Shown: positions 7,959-16,266 of the stretch, piece by piece | How positions within the stretch are numbered: position 1 is the stretch's first letter | Layout: each line of letters opens with the position of its first letter | Assembly: GCA_004297395.1 (NCBI GenBank) | Contig: SCUO01000049.1 | Span: 1-64,000 of the forward strand | Reading direction: 5' to 3' | Length of the DNA stretch: 64,000 nt | Source of the DNA: Chloroflexota bacterium | Lineage (GTDB): Bacteria > Chloroflexota > Limnocylindria > Limnocylindrales > CSP1-4 | Translations under genes and position numbers: made by a program | Notes under the pieces: model-generated | The model's database searches: none | The model's input: only the letters and a program-made list of their open reading frames with translations | What the model was told of the DNA's origin: nothing

Positions 7959-8440
7959 TGCGCGATCCACGCACCGCGCAGCCGTGGGCGGCCTTCGCGG
8001 CCGCCGCTCCCGACCTCGCCGCCGACGCCAGGCTCCTCCTCCGGCGCGGCGGCGGGGACGAGGGGCTCCTGGCGACCGTCCGGGGCGATGGCCTGCCCCG
8101 CGTCCACCCGGTCTCGGTGGGAATCGTCGACGGTCGCCTGTACGTCTTCGTCCTGCCCTCGGCCAAGCTGACCGACCTCGAGGAGGACGGCCGATTCGCC
8201 CTCCACGCGCACCAGGATCCCGAGGCGCCCTCCGAGCTCCTGTTCCGCGGGCGCGCGGTCCTCGTGGAGGATGGCTTCATCCGGGCGGCGGTGGCCACGA
8301 CCTGGCCGTTCGAGGTCGACGGCACGTACCGCCTGTTCGAGCTCCGCCTCGGCCACGTGGTCATCGGGCGGCGGCCGACGGCCGACGACTGGCCGCCGGT
8401 CCACGAGTCCTGGTCCGCCCCCACCACCGCCGGGGCCTGA
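7958..8440 (+). CDS. PPOX (pyridoxamine 5'-phosphate oxidase-like) FMN/F420-binding protein
   Basis: This 160-residue protein has the split-barrel pattern of the PPOX superfamily: GLLATVRGDGLPRVHPVSVG, then LYVFVLPSAKLTDLEEDGRFALH and FRGRAVLVED. Such proteins bind FMN, F420 or haem and mostly act as small reductases or flavin carriers. ATG 7958 overlaps the preceding stop; a GTG at 7949 would add only three residues inside the previous gene. A divergent MocR regulator, a family that often controls vitamin B6-linked genes, makes a PLP or flavin connection plausible but unproved. Confidence 0.8.
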   Translation: MRDPRTAQPWAAFAAAAPDLAADARLLLRRGGGDEGLLATVRGDGLPRVHPVSVGIVDGRLYVFVLPSAKLTDLEEDGRFALHAHQDPEAPSELLFRGRAVLVEDGFIRAAVATTWPFEVDGTYRLFELRLGHVVIGRRPTADDWPPVHESWSAPTTAGA

Positions 8441-8516
8441 TCCGGCCGGCCGTCCCGGGAGTCACGCCGAACAGGGCACCCAGGGCCGATGGCGGCGGTG
8501 ACGCGATAGCCCTGAT

Positions 8517-8535
8517 CGAACATTTGTGCTATGCT
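8517..8535 (+). promoter_or_regulatory. Extended -10 promoter of the cold-shock gene, with LexA-like sequence
   Basis: TGCTATGCT (8527-8535) is an extended -10 element. CGAAC-ATTT-GTGCT (8517-8530) overlaps it and resembles the CGAAC-N4-GTTCG SOS box with two mismatches. Transcription from here would give a leader of about 100 nt before the cold-shock start codon. Regulation by LexA is only a suggestion. Confidence 0.35.
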
Positions 8536-8641
8536 TCTGGTCTCGCCGCGCTCCGCGACGATGCTCCGCGTGGTCAATCTCCCTTCTCGAACAGACCGTG
8601 CGACCTGCCGTTCCCTGTTCGGGAAGCGTTTGGAGGTCCCC

Positions 8642-8845
8642 GTGACCACCGGTACCATCAAGAAGGTCGTCGCCGATCGCGGCTTCGGCTTCATCGCCGC
8701 CGAGGACGCCAAGGAATACTTCTTCCACCGCGGCGGCCTCGACTCCTCGCTCGACTTCGACCGCCTCACCGGCGGCGAGCGGGTCGAGTTCGAGATCGAG
8801 GCAAGCGCCAAGGGCCCGCGCGCGAACCGGGTTCGCTCCGCCTGA
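8642..8845 (+). CDS. Cold-shock domain protein
   Basis: The 67-residue protein is a single cold-shock domain: TTGTIKKVVADRGFGFIA contains RNP1 and KEYFFHRGG contains RNP2. It should bind single-stranded RNA or DNA and melt secondary structure. GTG 8642 follows GGAGG (8631-8635) at proper spacing; an in-frame ATG at 8531 lacks a ribosome site and would add non-conserved residues. The long leader is typical of cold-shock genes. Confidence 0.93.
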   Translation: MTTGTIKKVVADRGFGFIAAEDAKEYFFHRGGLDSSLDFDRLTGGERVEFEIEASAKGPRANRVRSA

Positions 8846-8848
8846 TCG

Positions 8849-8885
8849 CAGCGGTGGCTCGCCCGTCGCGGGCGGGCCACCGCTG
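8849..8885 (+). terminator. Terminator of the cold-shock gene
   Basis: CAGCGGTGGC-T-CGCCC pairs with GGGCG-G-GCCACCGCTG around a GTCGC loop, beginning three bases after the stop codon. No T-run follows, as is usual in this G+C-rich window. Confidence 0.7.
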
Positions 8886-8977
8886 AAGCCTTCGGCGCAG
8901 CCGTCCAGCGACCCCGAACGAGGTCGTCGGCGCTGCCCGCCACCGGCCCCACGCGGTCCGGCGAGAGGAGCTCCGCC

Positions 8978-10141
8978 ATCGCCCGAACCGCCTTCGTTGC
9001 CACCTACCCGCCACGTCGGTGCGGGATTGCGACGTTCACCCATGACCTGGCCGCCTCGACCGGCAACCGCGAGATCGTGGCCCTCCATCCGCCTGACCAG
9101 ACCGGTCCGTATCCGATTGAGGTCCACCACCGGATCCGCCGCGACGAGGCGGCCGACTATCGGTCCACCGCACGCTCGGTGAGCGACTGCGTCGACATCG
9201 TCTCGATCCAGCACGAGTACGGGATCTGGGGCGGCACCGACGGCGAGCACGTCCTCGACTTCGTGAACGCCCTCCGGGTCCCGGCGATCGCCACCCTCCA
9301 CACCGTGCTCCGGACCCCGACCCCCGGGCAGCGCGCCGTCCTGGCCGAGCTCGTGGCCAGCGTCGAGGCGACCGTCGTCATGTCGCGATCCGCGGCAACC
9401 CTGCTGGCAACGGCCTACGGCGTGGACCCGCGGCGTCTCGAGATCATCCCCCACGGTGTCCCGGACCTGCCGCTGGTCGACCCGGAGGCGATCAAGCCGG
9501 CGCTCGACCTCGTTGGTCGAAGGGTCATCCTGAGCTTCGGCCTGCTCGGTCCGAGGAAGGGCTACGAGCTCGCCATCGATGCCCTCCCGGACGTGGTCGC
9601 GGCCCATCCCGAGGCGCTCTACGTGATCGTCGGGGCCACCCATCCGGACCTCGTCCGCCGGGAGGGCGAGGCCTATCGCAACGGCCTGGTCGCGCGGGCC
9701 CGGGCCCACGGCCTGGGCGACCACGTTCGCTTCGTCGACCGCTTCGTCGGCCGGGTCGAGCTGAGTCGCTGGCTCGAGGCAGCCGACGTCTTCGTGACGC
9801 CCTACCTCAACCTCGACCAGATCGTGTCGGGGACCCTGTCGTACGCGATGGGCGCCGGGCGCGCGATCGTCTCGACGCCATATGCCTACGCCTCGGAGCT
9901 GCTGGCCGACGGTCGCGGTCTCCTCGTGCAGCCGGGATCGCCGGCCCTCCTCGGTCGGGCCCTCAACAACGTGCTCGAGGATGGCGATCTTCGGGCTGCC
10001 ATGGGCCGTCGCGCCTACGAGCACAGTCGCCAGATGGTCTGGTCGTCGGTCGGTTTGGACTACGGGCGCCTCATCGCCCGCGTCTCCGGCGACCGTCGCG
10101 GGGCGGTCCTGGCCTCGACCATGGCCGCCGTCGGTGCCTGA
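8978..10141 (+). CDS. Family-4 glycosyltransferase, apparently starting at an ATC codon
   Basis: The conserved N-terminus (RTAFVATYPPRRCGIATFTHDL) begins immediately after codon 8978-8980, which is ATC. GAGAGGAG ends eight bases upstream, an ideal ribosome site, and there is no ATG, GTG or TTG in frame between here and the preceding terminator. GTG 9077 would delete the first 33 residues, including the first Rossmann loop. The domain continues with SFGLLGPRKGYELAIDALP, the nucleotide-sugar region, and PYLNLDQIVSGTLSYAMGAGRAIVSTPYAYA with the donor-site motif. It is 388 codons long. Downstream are remnants of a fused helical domain and a GH130 gene, so mannoside metabolism is the likely original context. 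Confidence 0.82.
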   Translation: MARTAFVATYPPRRCGIATFTHDLAASTGNREIVALHPPDQTGPYPIEVHHRIRRDEAADYRSTARSVSDCVDIVSIQHEYGIWGGTDGEHVLDFVNALRVPAIATLHTVLRTPTPGQRAVLAELVASVEATVVMSRSAATLLATAYGVDPRRLEIIPHGVPDLPLVDPEAIKPALDLVGRRVILSFGLLGPRKGYELAIDALPDVVAAHPEALYVIVGATHPDLVRREGEAYRNGLVARARAHGLGDHVRFVDRFVGRVELSRWLEAADVFVTPYLNLDQIVSGTLSYAMGAGRAIVSTPYAYASELLADGRGLLVQPGSPALLGRALNNVLEDGDLRAAMGRRAYEHSRQMVWSSVGLDYGRLIARVSGDRRGAVLASTMAAVGA

Positions 10142-10500
10142 GCTCGCCCCGGTCTTCGCCGTCAGTCGTTCCCACCTGGCCGCGCTGAGCGGTTCATTCG
10201 GGCCCGTCGCAACGTCACGTTCCTGGCCAGCGCGCTCGACGCGGCGACCGCCCGGTTCAGGAACTTCCGGGCCGACGACGGGACGTGGACCGCGGGGCGG
10301 GAACCCGGGCATCGTCCTCCACCGGACGGGCGAGTGGACCTTCGGACCGGCCGCCCCGTACGAGATCACGGGCGATGTCGGCCGGGTGGTCTTCCCGTGC
10401 GACTGGACGCTGGACGCAGAGGCGGATCGCCTCAACATCTACCACGGGCAGCGGACACCGTCGTCGGCCTCGCCACGGCCCGCTTCGGCGAGGTGATGGC
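10142..10500 (+). pseudogene. Decayed remains of the GT partner domain and a GH130 mannoside phosphorylase
   Basis: Three pieces can be read. First, VPELAPVFAVSRSHLAALS continues the glycosyltransferase in a shifted frame. Second, NVTFLASALDAATARFRNFR (from about 10210) resembles the helical domain usually fused to such transferases. Third, EWTFGPAAPYEITGD and VGRVVFPCDWTLD (from about 10330) match the C-terminus of GH130 beta-mannoside phosphorylases. The third piece needs one inserted base near 10450 to continue as AADTVVGLATARFGEVM. Large internal deletions separate the pieces, so the locus is a pseudogene. Confidence 0.65.
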
Positions 10501-10605
10501 GGTCATCCGCGCCTCGCCCATGCCGCAGCGTCGACGGGCGACGGATACTGCTACTCGTTGACCGCCATCGAGACACGCGGTGCAGACCGACCAGGAGTGA
10601 CTGAA

Positions 10606-10887
10606 GTGCCGACGACATGGGACGCGCGCTCGTGGCTGGCGGGCCTCATCGGCTGCTCACGCGACGAGCTCGCGGTCCGCAGCATCGACCGGTACGGCGA
10701 CGCCGAGACACAGGTCCGCTACGAGCGGGACGGCGAGGCGGTAGCTCGCCTGGTCGTGCGGGGCCCCATTCGGCCGATGAGCGTGATGGCCGGCGCGGGT
10801 ACCTGGGCGGTGTCGGTCCGGATCGGGACGGGCTCGGAGGACGTCCACGAGATCGACATTCCCGAGGTCGATGAGGTCGCGTACTGA
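10606..10887 (+). CDS. Small hypothetical protein
   Basis: This 93-residue protein is soluble and acidic. It starts VPTTWDARSWLAGLIGC, with later alternating hydrophobic/charged strands (DAETQVRYERDGEAVARLVV, GAGTWAVSVRIGTG). GTG 10606 is chosen because AGGAG (10593-10597) is correctly spaced; GTG 10597 lies inside that site. I do not recognise a family. It converges on the VIT-type transporter gene. Confidence 0.5.
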   Translation: MPTTWDARSWLAGLIGCSRDELAVRSIDRYGDAETQVRYERDGEAVARLVVRGPIRPMSVMAGAGTWAVSVRIGTGSEDVHEIDIPEVDEVAY

Positions 10888-10914
10888 CGTCGTCGACCGG
10901 CGCCCCGCGGGTGC

Positions 10915-11646
10915 CTACCGGACTCCAACGCCGATGGCGAGGCCGACCGCATAGGTGAACGCCGCCGCGATCCCGCCGAGCAGCACCTGGCGGACCGCTC
11001 CGAAGGCGGCCGGCCGGCGGGTCAGGGCGGCGATGCCCGTTCCGAGGAGCGCCAGCGCCGCGAGGCTGATTCCAAGACTGGCGATGAACGCGGCTGATCC
11101 GGTCGCGATGAGATAGGGCAGCAGCGGGATGAACGCCCCGGCGGTGAACGCCACGAAGGAGCCGGCCGCCGCGGCCAGTGGCGACCCGATCGACCGCTCG
11201 TCGAGGCCCACCTCCTCGAAGATGAGGAGCCTGACCGCGTGGTCGGGCTCGTCGAAGACCGCGTCGACGAAGCGCGCCGCCTCCTCGTCGGTGAAACCGC
11301 GCTCGGTGTAGATCCGGGCGAGGATCCGGCGTTCCTGGTCCGGCGCGTCGCGGAGCTGCTTCCGCTGGAATGCGACCTGGTAGTCGAGCAGCTCGCGCTG
11401 GCTCTGGACGGAGATGTACTCGCCCACGCCCATGCTGAAGGCGCCGGCGATGAGCCCGGCCACCCCGGCGAGGACGATGATCCCGGGCTCGGGGTTCGCC
11501 CCAGCGACACCCATGACCAGGGCCAGGTTCGAGACGAGCCCGTCGTTCGCGCCGAAGACGATCGGCCGGAGGACGGAGTTCGCCCGGGTCTCGTGTGGCG
11601 CGGACGCGGCCGGAAGCGACCGGTCATCGACCGCTGCGCTGCGCAT
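10915..11646 (-). CDS. VIT1/CCC1 family membrane transporter (iron/manganese)
   Basis: The 243-residue protein carries the family signature IVFGANDGLVSNLALVMGVAGA near residue 33 and GAFSMGVGEYISVQSQREL near residue 70. A cytoplasmic acidic helical section and three C-terminal membrane helices follow. Homologues move Fe2+ or Mn2+ out of the cytosol; the acidic section binds metal. The C-terminal helices are intact and the length is normal. It is alone in its transcription unit, convergent with the small hypothetical gene. Confidence 0.9.
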   Translation of the reverse strand: MRSAAVDDRSLPAASAPHETRANSVLRPIVFGANDGLVSNLALVMGVAGANPEPGIIVLAGVAGLIAGAFSMGVGEYISVQSQRELLDYQVAFQRKQLRDAPDQERRILARIYTERGFTDEEAARFVDAVFDEPDHAVRLLIFEEVGLDERSIGSPLAAAAGSFVAFTAGAFIPLLPYLIATGSAAFIASLGISLAALALLGTGIAALTRRPAAFGAVRQVLLGGIAAAFTYAVGLAIGVGVR

Positions 11647-11816
11647 CTGCCTCCGCGGGAGCTGGACCTGTCCGCGGGCGCGGTCGTGGCCGGTCCGACG
11701 TACAGGTTCATGCGGCCGACCCGGCTCTACCCAGTGCCAGACCGCCCGAAGATCGACCGGATCTGGTCCCTACCGGGGCCAAGCCGATTTGCCCGCCCGT
11801 GGCGCCCGCCGATGCT

Positions 11817-12200
11817 TCAGTCGTCGGGCATGACCCGCCGATCGCCGATCGTGCCGGCCGCCGTGGGAAAGGCCAGCGTCCCCGCCGCCACCCACCACTC
11901 CATCAGGTCGTAGGCCAGCCGTCCGGCCTGCACGGAGGGATCGGCGTCACTGAACCGCGCGGCCTCGTCCGGGCCGCAGGCGAAGATCGAGAGCCCGCGC
12001 ATGGTGGCGTCGGACTGCTCGCGGAACGGACCGTTGGCAACGAGGATGCCCTGCCGGCGGAGCTCGGCGCGGTGCGCGAGGTGCCGGGCCTGGAGGGCAT
12101 CGAGCTCGTCGTCCGGCATCTCCGGCGCGTTCGCCGGGCGGCGCAGCAGGACGAGCGTGTAGACATCGAAGGCGTCGGGGATGTTCGGGTCGCGCGGCAT
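11817..12200 (-). CDS. YCII-related domain protein
   Basis: At 127 residues it matches the YciI-like fold: FDVYTLVLLRRPANAP, a helix ending LQARHLAHRAELRRQG, and ILVANGPFREQSDATMRGLSIFAC. SVQAGRLAYDLMEWWVAAG follows at the C-terminal side. The family is linked to enzyme-like or dimerisation roles with a conserved His. ATG 12200 is chosen, since the upstream open frame has no family residues. It is divergent from the cyclase gene. Confidence 0.8.
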   Translation of the reverse strand: MPRDPNIPDAFDVYTLVLLRRPANAPEMPDDELDALQARHLAHRAELRRQGILVANGPFREQSDATMRGLSIFACGPDEAARFSDADPSVQAGRLAYDLMEWWVAAGTLAFPTAAGTIGDRRVMPDD

Positions 12201-12286
12201 GACGACAGCGTATCGCGCAGCTGCCGAGACCTCACGGCCCGGGCAGGCACTCCGCCACGATCGGCGGCCGGTACCATCTGCCACAC

Positions 12287-13564
12287 GTGATCGACGACGC
12301 GCACACCGATGCCGGGGCCGCTGCATATCGGGGCTTCCTGTTCTCCGACATGCGGGGCTTCACGGCGTTCGCGGAGCGGTATGGCAACAGCGCCGCGGCG
12401 TCCATGGTCAATCGCTTCCTGGAGATCGCTCGCACCGCGATCGCGCACCACCAGGGAGCGGAGATCAAGACGGAGGGCGACGCCATCCACGCCGTCTTTC
12501 CTTCGGCATCGGGCGCCGTGCTGTGCGGGCTGGAGATCGTCGACGCCGCTGCCGAGCTGAACGCCCGGGAACCCGAGGACCGCCAGCTTGGCCTGGGCGT
12601 CGGGGTCCATGCCGGCGAGGCGGTCGAGACTGCGGAGGGCTACATCGGCAGGGCCGTGAACATCGCGGCCCGACTCTGCGCGGTCGCCCGGCCCGGCGAG
12701 GTCCTCGTGAGCTCGACGGTGAAGGGCATCACCCAGTCCAGCATCCCGGTCGGGTTCATCCCTCGAGGCCGACGCCGGCTCAAGGGCATCCACGACCCCA
12801 TCCTCGTGTACGCCGTCTCCCATGACACCGCCGCGAAGGCGCCGCGGCAGGTGCCGCGCTTCCTCGTCCTTGGCGCCGGCGGCGCGGCGCTCGTCATCGT
12901 GGTCGCGATTGGCTTGGTGGCGGGGTGGCAATACCTCACGAACCCGGCCGCCAGCCCGCCGCCGACCGATGCGCCTGCTGCGCAACCCGTCACGATCGGA
13001 CCGCTGCCGATCGGGACGTACACGTCGCAGGGGTTCCAGCCGGGGTTGGCATTCGACATCGTAGACCAGGGCTGGACCGCCAACCGCGACCAGGCGGAGA
13101 TCTTCGGCCTGATCCGCGAGGGCGGATCGCACGGCAGCCTCCTCTTCATGCGGGTGGCCGAAGTCATCGAGAATCCGTGTGTTGAGGGCGGCGAGGGCGC
13201 ACAGACGGGCCTGGGAGCGGCCGACCTTGTCACGGAGCTCGAGAGGCTCGAGCATCTCGTGCTGGCCAATCACGAGCCCGTCCAGGTTGGCGGATTCACC
13301 GGCCAACAGGTGGACGTGACGGTCTCGGACGGGGTGCTAGCGGCGTGTGGCGGGCTGGCCGGCTCCGACGCCGCGCTCTTCCGGGCGGGTGAGGAGGTCT
13401 GGAGCGCGTCGCCAAGTGAGCGCTTCAGGCTCATCTCGGTCGACGTCGACGGCCAGGCCCTGACGATCGTGGTGAGCACGGACTGGACGCAGGTTCGGTC
13501 CGTCCGGGAGCTGGAGGACCTGCTCGCCCTCAGTGAGCGCGTCCTCGACAGCGTGGAGTTCTGA
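12287..13564 (+). CDS. Class III nucleotidyl cyclase with membrane-anchored C-terminal domain
   Basis: Residues 10-175 form a class III cyclase domain with both metal aspartates: D21 in FLFSDMRGFT and D65 in KTEGDAIHAVF. K61 and the later GYIGRAVNIAARL segment carry substrate and transition-state residues, so it may be active. A membrane helix follows at about 185-210, then a Pro-rich linker and an extracytoplasmic domain of about 200 residues with no recognised family. The enzyme half is therefore cytosolic and N-terminal, and the outside part may sense a signal. Start codon GTG 12287. Confidence 0.85.
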   Translation: MIDDAHTDAGAAAYRGFLFSDMRGFTAFAERYGNSAAASMVNRFLEIARTAIAHHQGAEIKTEGDAIHAVFPSASGAVLCGLEIVDAAAELNAREPEDRQLGLGVGVHAGEAVETAEGYIGRAVNIAARLCAVARPGEVLVSSTVKGITQSSIPVGFIPRGRRRLKGIHDPILVYAVSHDTAAKAPRQVPRFLVLGAGGAALVIVVAIGLVAGWQYLTNPAASPPPTDAPAAQPVTIGPLPIGTYTSQGFQPGLAFDIVDQGWTANRDQAEIFGLIREGGSHGSLLFMRVAEVIENPCVEGGEGAQTGLGAADLVTELERLEHLVLANHEPVQVGGFTGQQVDVTVSDGVLAACGGLAGSDAALFRAGEEVWSASPSERFRLISVDVDGQALTIVVSTDWTQVRSVRELEDLLALSERVLDSVEF

Positions 13565-13716
13565 TTCGGGCCGGACCGACGCCGGTCGTGGAGCTCACCC
13601 AGACAAGCGATGTGCGTCGCGAGGACCTTGTTAGAGCCTCGGCCTCCCGAGCCCGACCGGCTGAGCGGAGTGGCCACCTGAGTGGGACCTCGAGCGAAAG
13701 AGGCGGAGTTCTTGCT

Positions 13717-14781
13717 CTAGTTCAGCGTCTCGAGCAAGGTGTCCTCGACGGCGGATCGATCGGCTGAGCTGAGGTACTCGACGTTGGGCGTCCCCTCGAC
13801 CGGACGGGTGAAACCGACCTCGGGACCCTCCGCCGCTTCGACATCCACTCGGACGGCGCTGAACGAACCGAGCGGGTAGTCGGCCGCCATGGCGGCGGCA
13901 AGCGGATCCCACAGGAAATAGCTGCCATCGGTCATGAACGGATGCCCGGCGAACAGCTCCGCGAGCATGAGCGCGCCCGCACCGGTCGCCTCCCGCCGGA
14001 CGCGTTCCGCGTACTCCGAGGTGACCGGCACCTGATTTGTGCCGTCGAGGCTGACGAGGCGCACCATGAGCCCCGAGTCGATGACCGCCTGAGCGGCCGT
14101 CGGGTCGACGTAGACGTTCCACTCGGCGACACGATTGTCGGCTGGGCCGCCGACGGCGACGTTGCCGGACACGAACAGCGCTCCGCCCATCGCGTACACC
14201 GTCTCGAGCCGCCGGGCGAGCTCCGGGCGGCGCCTGAGCGCATCGGCCAGGTTCGTCATCGGGCCGAGGGTCAGGACGCGCAGCCCGTCCACGGCGTCGG
14301 CGGTCTCGCCGATGAGCCGCACCGCATCGCCGGCGAACGGCTCCCGTGAGGTCGCGGGCAACGCGAGCCCCGAACCGGCATCGGCGCCAGTTCGCCAGGC
14401 GTCCGGGAAGGCATGGTCGCCGGCGATCGGTGTCTCGCGGCCGCAGGCGACGGCGATCGGGGGTGCTTCCAGGCGCTCGAGGAGGCGCAGGACGACGTCC
14501 ACGCCCGGGCCGCAGTGCGCTTCGCCAGTCCCGGACACGGTGATTGCCCTGACCTCGACCCTCGGCGAGCCAACGAGGAAGGCGAGTGCGACGAGGTCGT
14601 CGGGCGCGACATCGGTGTCGATGAGCAGCGGCAGTGGCATCCCGGCGCGGAGGCTGGCGGTGGGCCCAACGGCCCCCTCGGTGGCGGGCGGAGTGTCGGA
14701 CGGGACGGCGCCTGGAGCGCAACCGCCGACCACCACAAGGACGCCGAGGGCCAGGATCCACACCCAGCGAGTGAAGCTCAT
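13717..14781 (-). CDS. Exported inosine/uridine-preferring nucleoside hydrolase (lipoprotein)
   Basis: The 354-residue protein has a lipobox (LGVLVVVGGC, C21) and the catalytic calcium site LLIDTDVAPDD (residues 52-62). TLGPMTNLADAL and the late AEWNVYVDP motif also place it in the nucleoside hydrolase family. It should split ribonucleosides into base and ribose outside the membrane. The start overlaps the amidohydrolase stop by four bases (ATGA), so both are one operon of extracytoplasmic hydrolases. No nucleoside transporter is adjacent. Confidence 0.88.
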   Translation of the reverse strand: MSFTRWVWILALGVLVVVGGCAPGAVPSDTPPATEGAVGPTASLRAGMPLPLLIDTDVAPDDLVALAFLVGSPRVEVRAITVSGTGEAHCGPGVDVVLRLLERLEAPPIAVACGRETPIAGDHAFPDAWRTGADAGSGLALPATSREPFAGDAVRLIGETADAVDGLRVLTLGPMTNLADALRRRPELARRLETVYAMGGALFVSGNVAVGGPADNRVAEWNVYVDPTAAQAVIDSGLMVRLVSLDGTNQVPVTSEYAERVRREATGAGALMLAELFAGHPFMTDGSYFLWDPLAAAMAADYPLGSFSAVRVDVEAAEGPEVGFTRPVEGTPNVEYLSSADRSAVEDTLLETLN

Positions 14782-16166
14782 CGAGGTCCTCCGCAGATGG
14801 CCGTGTCCGAACAGTAGGCGACGATGCCGCCGACGATGGTGGCGACGACCTCGTACGCGCGGATCTCGTCGGGCGTGGACGTGGCGATATCGCCACTCAG
14901 GATCGTCACGTCGCCCATCGTGCCGGGCGCCAGGTGACCGCGCCGGGCCTCGTCCCCGATTGCCCATGCCGCATCGACGGTCACGGCGCGTAAACCCTGT
15001 TCGGCGGTCAGGAGCTGGTCAACGCTCCACACCGGCGGATCCTGACTCGTGCGGACGCGGCCGTCCATCCCGGCCGCGATCTGGTCGAATGGCCGGCCCA
15101 CGGAGTCGAGGAGCTCCTGGTCCGCGAAGGTCCACGGTGCGTCGGTCGCCGAGGCGACGTGCAGGCCAGCGTCCACGAAGTCGCGCCAGCGGTCCAGCAA
15201 CGGCGACTGCTCGCCTGGGTCGCCGCGGTCGAACTCGGCCACCACCCGGTCGTCGAGCAGCCAGTCGTTGGCGCCGTCGAAGTGGGTCACGATCGCGATG
15301 TCCATGGCGACGAGGCGCGCCAGCTGCTCGTCCGTCACCTGCATCGCGTGCTCGATCCGGTGGTGCAGGGGATTGGGCCCGGTGGGGCCGAGCGACGCCT
15401 CGAAGGCGTCGAGCACGAGCTCCATCGCGGCGGAGCTCATCGCGTGGACCGAGACCTGCCAGCCGGCCTCGTCTGCCCGGCCGATCGTGGCGGTGAGCTC
15501 CGTCGGATCCCAGTTGATGGCGTGGCCCCAGCCGTCGTCGAGGTGGATCTTCAAGCCCTCGACGCGAAGCCGCTCATCGACGATGCCCGGCTCACCACCC
15601 GAGTACCAGTCACCGAAGAACTCCCTGTCGAAGTTGAGCGCGAGGTAGGCATCGACCCGCAGCGGGAGGGCATCGTCCGCGGCGAGGCGCTCGAGCTCCT
15701 CGAGGCGCTCGGGGTTGACCCACTGCTCGGAGATCGAGGCCCAACCGCGGGTCAGGGCTGCGTCCATGGCCGCCGCCGCGGAGTCGAGCCCGTAGTACTC
15801 GCGGTCGCCGATCCAGTGCGCGTGGGCGTCGATGAAGCCCGGGTAGGCGACGTTGGTGCCAAGCTCGACGATCTGTGCCTGATCGCCGGCTCGGGCGAGG
15901 ACGTCCTCCCGGGTGCCGACCGCGGCCACCTTCCCGTTGTCAATGAGGAGGGCCTCCGCGAGGGGTGGATCATCCACCGTCACGATCCGTCCGACGAGGA
16001 CCACCGCCTCCGCGTCGGCGGGGCTCGACGGTGTCCGCTCCCTGCTCGGCGGGGCGACAGGATTGGTGAGTGGAGAAGCCATGGCTGCGGGGCCGCAGCC
16101 CGCGATCGCCACGACAACCAGCGGCGATGCCAACCAGAGACGCACGCGACTCACGACGCCGACCAT
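14778..16166 (-). CDS. Exported amidohydrolase family 3 (YtcJ-like) lipoprotein
   Basis: This 462-residue protein has a lipoprotein signal (LVVVAIAGCG), a beta-sandwich half with VLVGRIVTVDDPPLAEALL, and the metal motif GFIDAHAHWIGD. Later ligands sit in SVHAMSS, HHRIEHAMQVTDEQ and ASATDAPWTF. Amidohydrolase-3 enzymes cleave amide or cyclic amide bonds; substrates vary, including N-acyl amino acids. AGGAGGAG precedes ATG 16166 at good spacing. It is coupled to the nucleoside hydrolase gene. Confidence 0.85.
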   Translation of the reverse strand: MVGVVSRVRLWLASPLVVVAIAGCGPAAMASPLTNPVAPPSRERTPSSPADAEAVVLVGRIVTVDDPPLAEALLIDNGKVAAVGTREDVLARAGDQAQIVELGTNVAYPGFIDAHAHWIGDREYYGLDSAAAAMDAALTRGWASISEQWVNPERLEELERLAADDALPLRVDAYLALNFDREFFGDWYSGGEPGIVDERLRVEGLKIHLDDGWGHAINWDPTELTATIGRADEAGWQVSVHAMSSAAMELVLDAFEASLGPTGPNPLHHRIEHAMQVTDEQLARLVAMDIAIVTHFDGANDWLLDDRVVAEFDRGDPGEQSPLLDRWRDFVDAGLHVASATDAPWTFADQELLDSVGRPFDQIAAGMDGRVRTSQDPPVWSVDQLLTAEQGLRAVTVDAAWAIGDEARRGHLAPGTMGDVTILSGDIATSTPDEIRAYEVVATIVGGIVAYCSDTAICGGPR

Positions 16167-16266
16167 GCGAGTCTCCTCCTTCCGCCCGGCAGCAACCAGC
16201 GGCGACGAGAGCGCCGGCGGGGCAATGCCTCGCCGGCGCCTCTCAGATCTGGGGACCAGGCAAAGA

